DNA from: Gordionus sp. m RMFG-2023
Taxonomy: Eukaryota > Nematomorpha > Gordioida > Chordodea > Parachordodidae
Reading direction: 5' to 3'
Length of the DNA: 64,000 bases
Assembly (NCBI RefSeq): GCF_954871325.1
Contig: NC_088776.1
Coordinates: 6,145,985 to 6,209,984 of the forward strand
Numbering within the stretch: position 1 is the stretch's first letter; the number at the start of each line of letters is the position of its first letter. The translations under genes and the position numbers were made by a program. Below the pieces are notes generated by a model. The model was not told the DNA's origin, did no database searches, and saw only the letters and a list, made by a program, of their open reading frames with translations. Shown here piece by piece: positions 61,387 to 64,000 of this stretch.

Positions 61387-62933
61387 TTTATGGACGTTAC
61401 CTTAGTTTTTCCCTACAATAACATTAAAACATTAATAATAATAAAAATCATTTTGTCTTTGTGCAATATTGGATAAAGTTTTTGAACTTGTTGAAGTAAT
61501 ATTTGCCATAGTGAAAATTAAATAGTTTATAAAAATATATCTGCACACGCTCAAAATAAATGTCTATGCTGATAATCGTATCAAACACTTTAACTCGGTA
61601 CCTAGACCCAAAGTTGCCTATCAATAAAACTTTCCTTAATGCTATAATCATAATTGATCAATATATTCTATTATTAAAATCGCAGGGCTTATATTTTAAT
61701 ATAATTTTAATATATTTAAATTATAAGGTGTTTAAATTTAATGATTTATATTATATCTTCTTTATAGAAATTTAAAGGTGACAATGAGAATTATTTTCAA
61801 ATGTTTATCCTTCCTTTTTTTCTATTTCCCTTTTTTTTATTAAATTCATTTTGCTGATATAAAATTAATCAATGAATTTTATTGTTGTTGTTGAATAAAA
61901 TATCAAATTAATTTTATATATTAATAATATAGATTTTAAAATTCTCGCTTCTAATATTATGTAAACTTTTTTTTTACCTTTATATATTATATATCCATTT
62001 AATTTATAAAATTAAAATAAATATAATAACGAATAGTTCCTTTATATTAGATTATTTCTTAATTCTCTATTTTTAATTTTTTTTTAAAAAAAATAAATTT
62101 TTATTTCTTCTTTTCTCAATTTTATTTCCCCCAAAACTCCCTTTTTTTCGATTTCCTATTAAAATGATAATACGAGAAGCGATTTACCTTATTATTTTTT
62201 TTATTCCCGTTTTCTCATCTTTACCTTTTTAAAAAATTTTTAATTTAAAATTTTAAAATTAAAAAAAATATATATTTTATTAATATAAAAATTAAAATGT
62301 AAAAAAAAATAAATATATATTATAATTTCATAACCTACTTTAAAATAAGTATTACATATTACTTATATTTTTTAAATTAAAAAAATAAAATTATTTATTA
62401 ATTAAAAAATAAAAAAATTTTAATTAATTAATTTTATTTCCATTTCAAATTGTTATTTATATTCTTTCTTCCCGATTTTAAAAATAAATTAAATTTTTTT
62501 TAAAAAATTCTTATATCCCACACCAAATCTTCTGAGAATAATTTCTATCCCCTTTTCCCCCCAAGCTGACATTCTTTTAAAAAATTATTCTTCGAATCTC
62601 GAAATTGGAGTTATTATTTTATTACTACAAGAGGTCTGTTGGGGTGTTTTAAAATCGGAAATTCTTAGATTGGATGGATGCTATCTTTTATTAGGTTAAT
62701 ATAAATGATATTATTTTTTATTTGACACTTTACGATGGCAGTTCCCTCAAAGTTCGAATTTTAAATAATTTCGTTCCGGGCTCGAGCTAGTAAAAATTCA
62801 AAAAAAATCTCTAAAAAAATTATGAAAACTTTTCCCGTATTTTATACGGCTCATAATTTGGAGCCCTCGAATATAGTTTTCAATCACATTTTGATAACTT
62901 TACAAATAATATGGTCCGTCCACGTATTCCATG
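61387..62933. other. AT-rich DNA, no gene
   Basis: Overlapping short frames on both strands near 61448-61775 have no coding character. 61960-62560 is dominated by A/T homopolymers. A small GC-richer patch at 62560-62700 is unexplained. Confidence 0.5.
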
Positions 62934-63010
62934 TTAGAGATCTGCATGGCCGGGGCGGGTTGGACCGGGACTTTTGATTCGGTTCCGACAGGGTTGGATT
63001 TGGATTTACT
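62934..63010 (+). mobile_element. agagatctgca-family end
   Basis: Begins agagatctgcatggccggg, followed by cgggttggaccgggact and ggttccgacagggttgg. It is the third plus-strand copy of the terminus found at 24077 and 31287. The other end is not found; a related word, agacctgtgcgccg, occurs at 63229. Confidence 0.5.
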
Positions 63011-64000
63011 CTTCAAATCTAATTTTTTTTCATCAACTTTTTATTTCTATTTTCTTTATAACAAAGAAATGTATAATAACCTCTATTCGTATTAAAAATG
63101 ATTACTCAAAGTTTTCTGAAATGACGGTTAGAACATTCTTATACTCAAGCGCATATTTTATTATCCATTTTTTTTACATTTGAGATTAAAATTAGTTCTA
63201 TTTTACATTTTTTTGATATATTTTGCATAGACCTGTGCGCCGACTAAACTATCGGCCTGCCGGTATAAGGTTTAAGAATATAATCAATGGCCTGACCTTG
63301 GATTCAACGTCAACTCAACCCTAGAATAAACTCTTTCACTTAGTGCATTAGTTGACGGAACGCAAAGAATTTTTTTTGCTTATCGTGGAAGGAAAGATTC
63401 AGAAGTTCGATCCACTTTTCTTTCCAAAAATTTATAACACCCATATCCTGTAAGCAGCGTTTTCCGATAAGAATTGGCATTCTTGTTCCAAGTCACTTAA
63501 AGTGGATTCATAATTTATGCTTGTTGTAGATTGAGTATTCGCTAACCTTGTCAAATCTCGGTTTTCAATCATAATATTTACTATCATCATGCTCTATAAG
63601 TTTTAAGATATTTAATAATATATTCGGGCCATGTGCAATTTTACTCTATTATATATTTTGACACAAATTTTCGTTTTTTTAGAAATTTGGGTCTACAGAA
63701 GAGAAAACCAACACCTAAGAAAAAATCTTATCACAAGATTTTATTAAACATATTTTCCGTGAGTAAAATAATTTCTAAGCTATCATTATCGTTTACTGTT
63801 AAATGAGTTTCTATTTCACTTCTGAGAAGTGATGCCAAGTTTAATGTAGGATAGGTCCTTTTTTTGAAGATGTATTCGACTGTTTATTTAAATTTCGAAA
63901 GAAGAATTAATATTTCCTCTAAGAAAATCCGATTCATAGATTGAAAGTTTTGAGATAATGCAATATACTAGGCCAGCTCGTTGGGACATTTATCACATTC
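63011..64000. other. Right edge of window, no gene
   Basis: Contains another GC-richer end-like word, agacctgtgcgccgactaaa (63229) with cggcctgccgg, comparable to agacctgcccaaatgtgagc at 36132. No exon supported in any frame. Confidence 0.45.

Overview
This window reads as a gene-poor, transposon-dense stretch of an invertebrate animal genome that is about three-quarters A+T by eye. One gene is certain: a complete beta-tubulin of 447 residues on the minus strand (32378..34216). Its residues are animal-type ([27 protein letters not shown]). It has eight introns, seven of them only 41-63 bp. The first three introns fall after exons of 57, 109 and 111 nt, the layout I recall for vertebrate beta-tubulins. 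A second, unrecognised coding exon may lie at 58206..58457. I cannot name the species.

Positions 1-18680 form one very large inverted-repeat structure. A 41-bp satellite (1-1095) and about 970 bp of unique sequence (1096-2065) recur inverted at 14295-14950 and 14951-18680. Between the arms lie a Mutator-like (MULE) transposase fragment (2982-3695, minus), a 370-bp direct repeat (4424/6957), a recent 1.64-kb palindrome (7396-9034) with a gag-like zinc-knuckle fossil in its loop, degenerate repeats (9035-10800), and a broken BTB-BACK(-PHR) gene (12378-13742, minus) whose 5' part is repeated inverted (13938-14222). The simplest reading is a giant transposon, or a giant inverted duplication, with satellite-filled ends; its left end runs off the window.

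Positions 18681-31970 hold a 1.85-kb foldback element (19091-20945), a broken pogo/Tigger transposase with a PHD-like finger (21364-22705), and five ~200-bp hAT-type MITEs. The tubulin gene follows. Then 35732-38792 is a three-level nest of hAT-like elements, each with its own 8-bp target duplication. A decayed hAT transposase (40505-41822) comes next.

Positions 42573-48594 hold a MITE with a 6-bp target duplication, a broken FLYWCH-type MULE fragment, a PIF/Harbinger fragment and two head-to-head Helitrons with hairpin-CTAG ends. The rest (48595-64000) is AT-rich sequence with more MITEs, a tRNA-Gly-like SINE head, small foldbacks and short tandem repeats.

Apart from tubulin, nearly everything recognisable is a transposable element or a gene fragment caught up with one. 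Most of these are broken or non-autonomous copies. Several short open frames, including the first codon of the pogo frame, begin at non-ATG codons and were not taken as gene starts.
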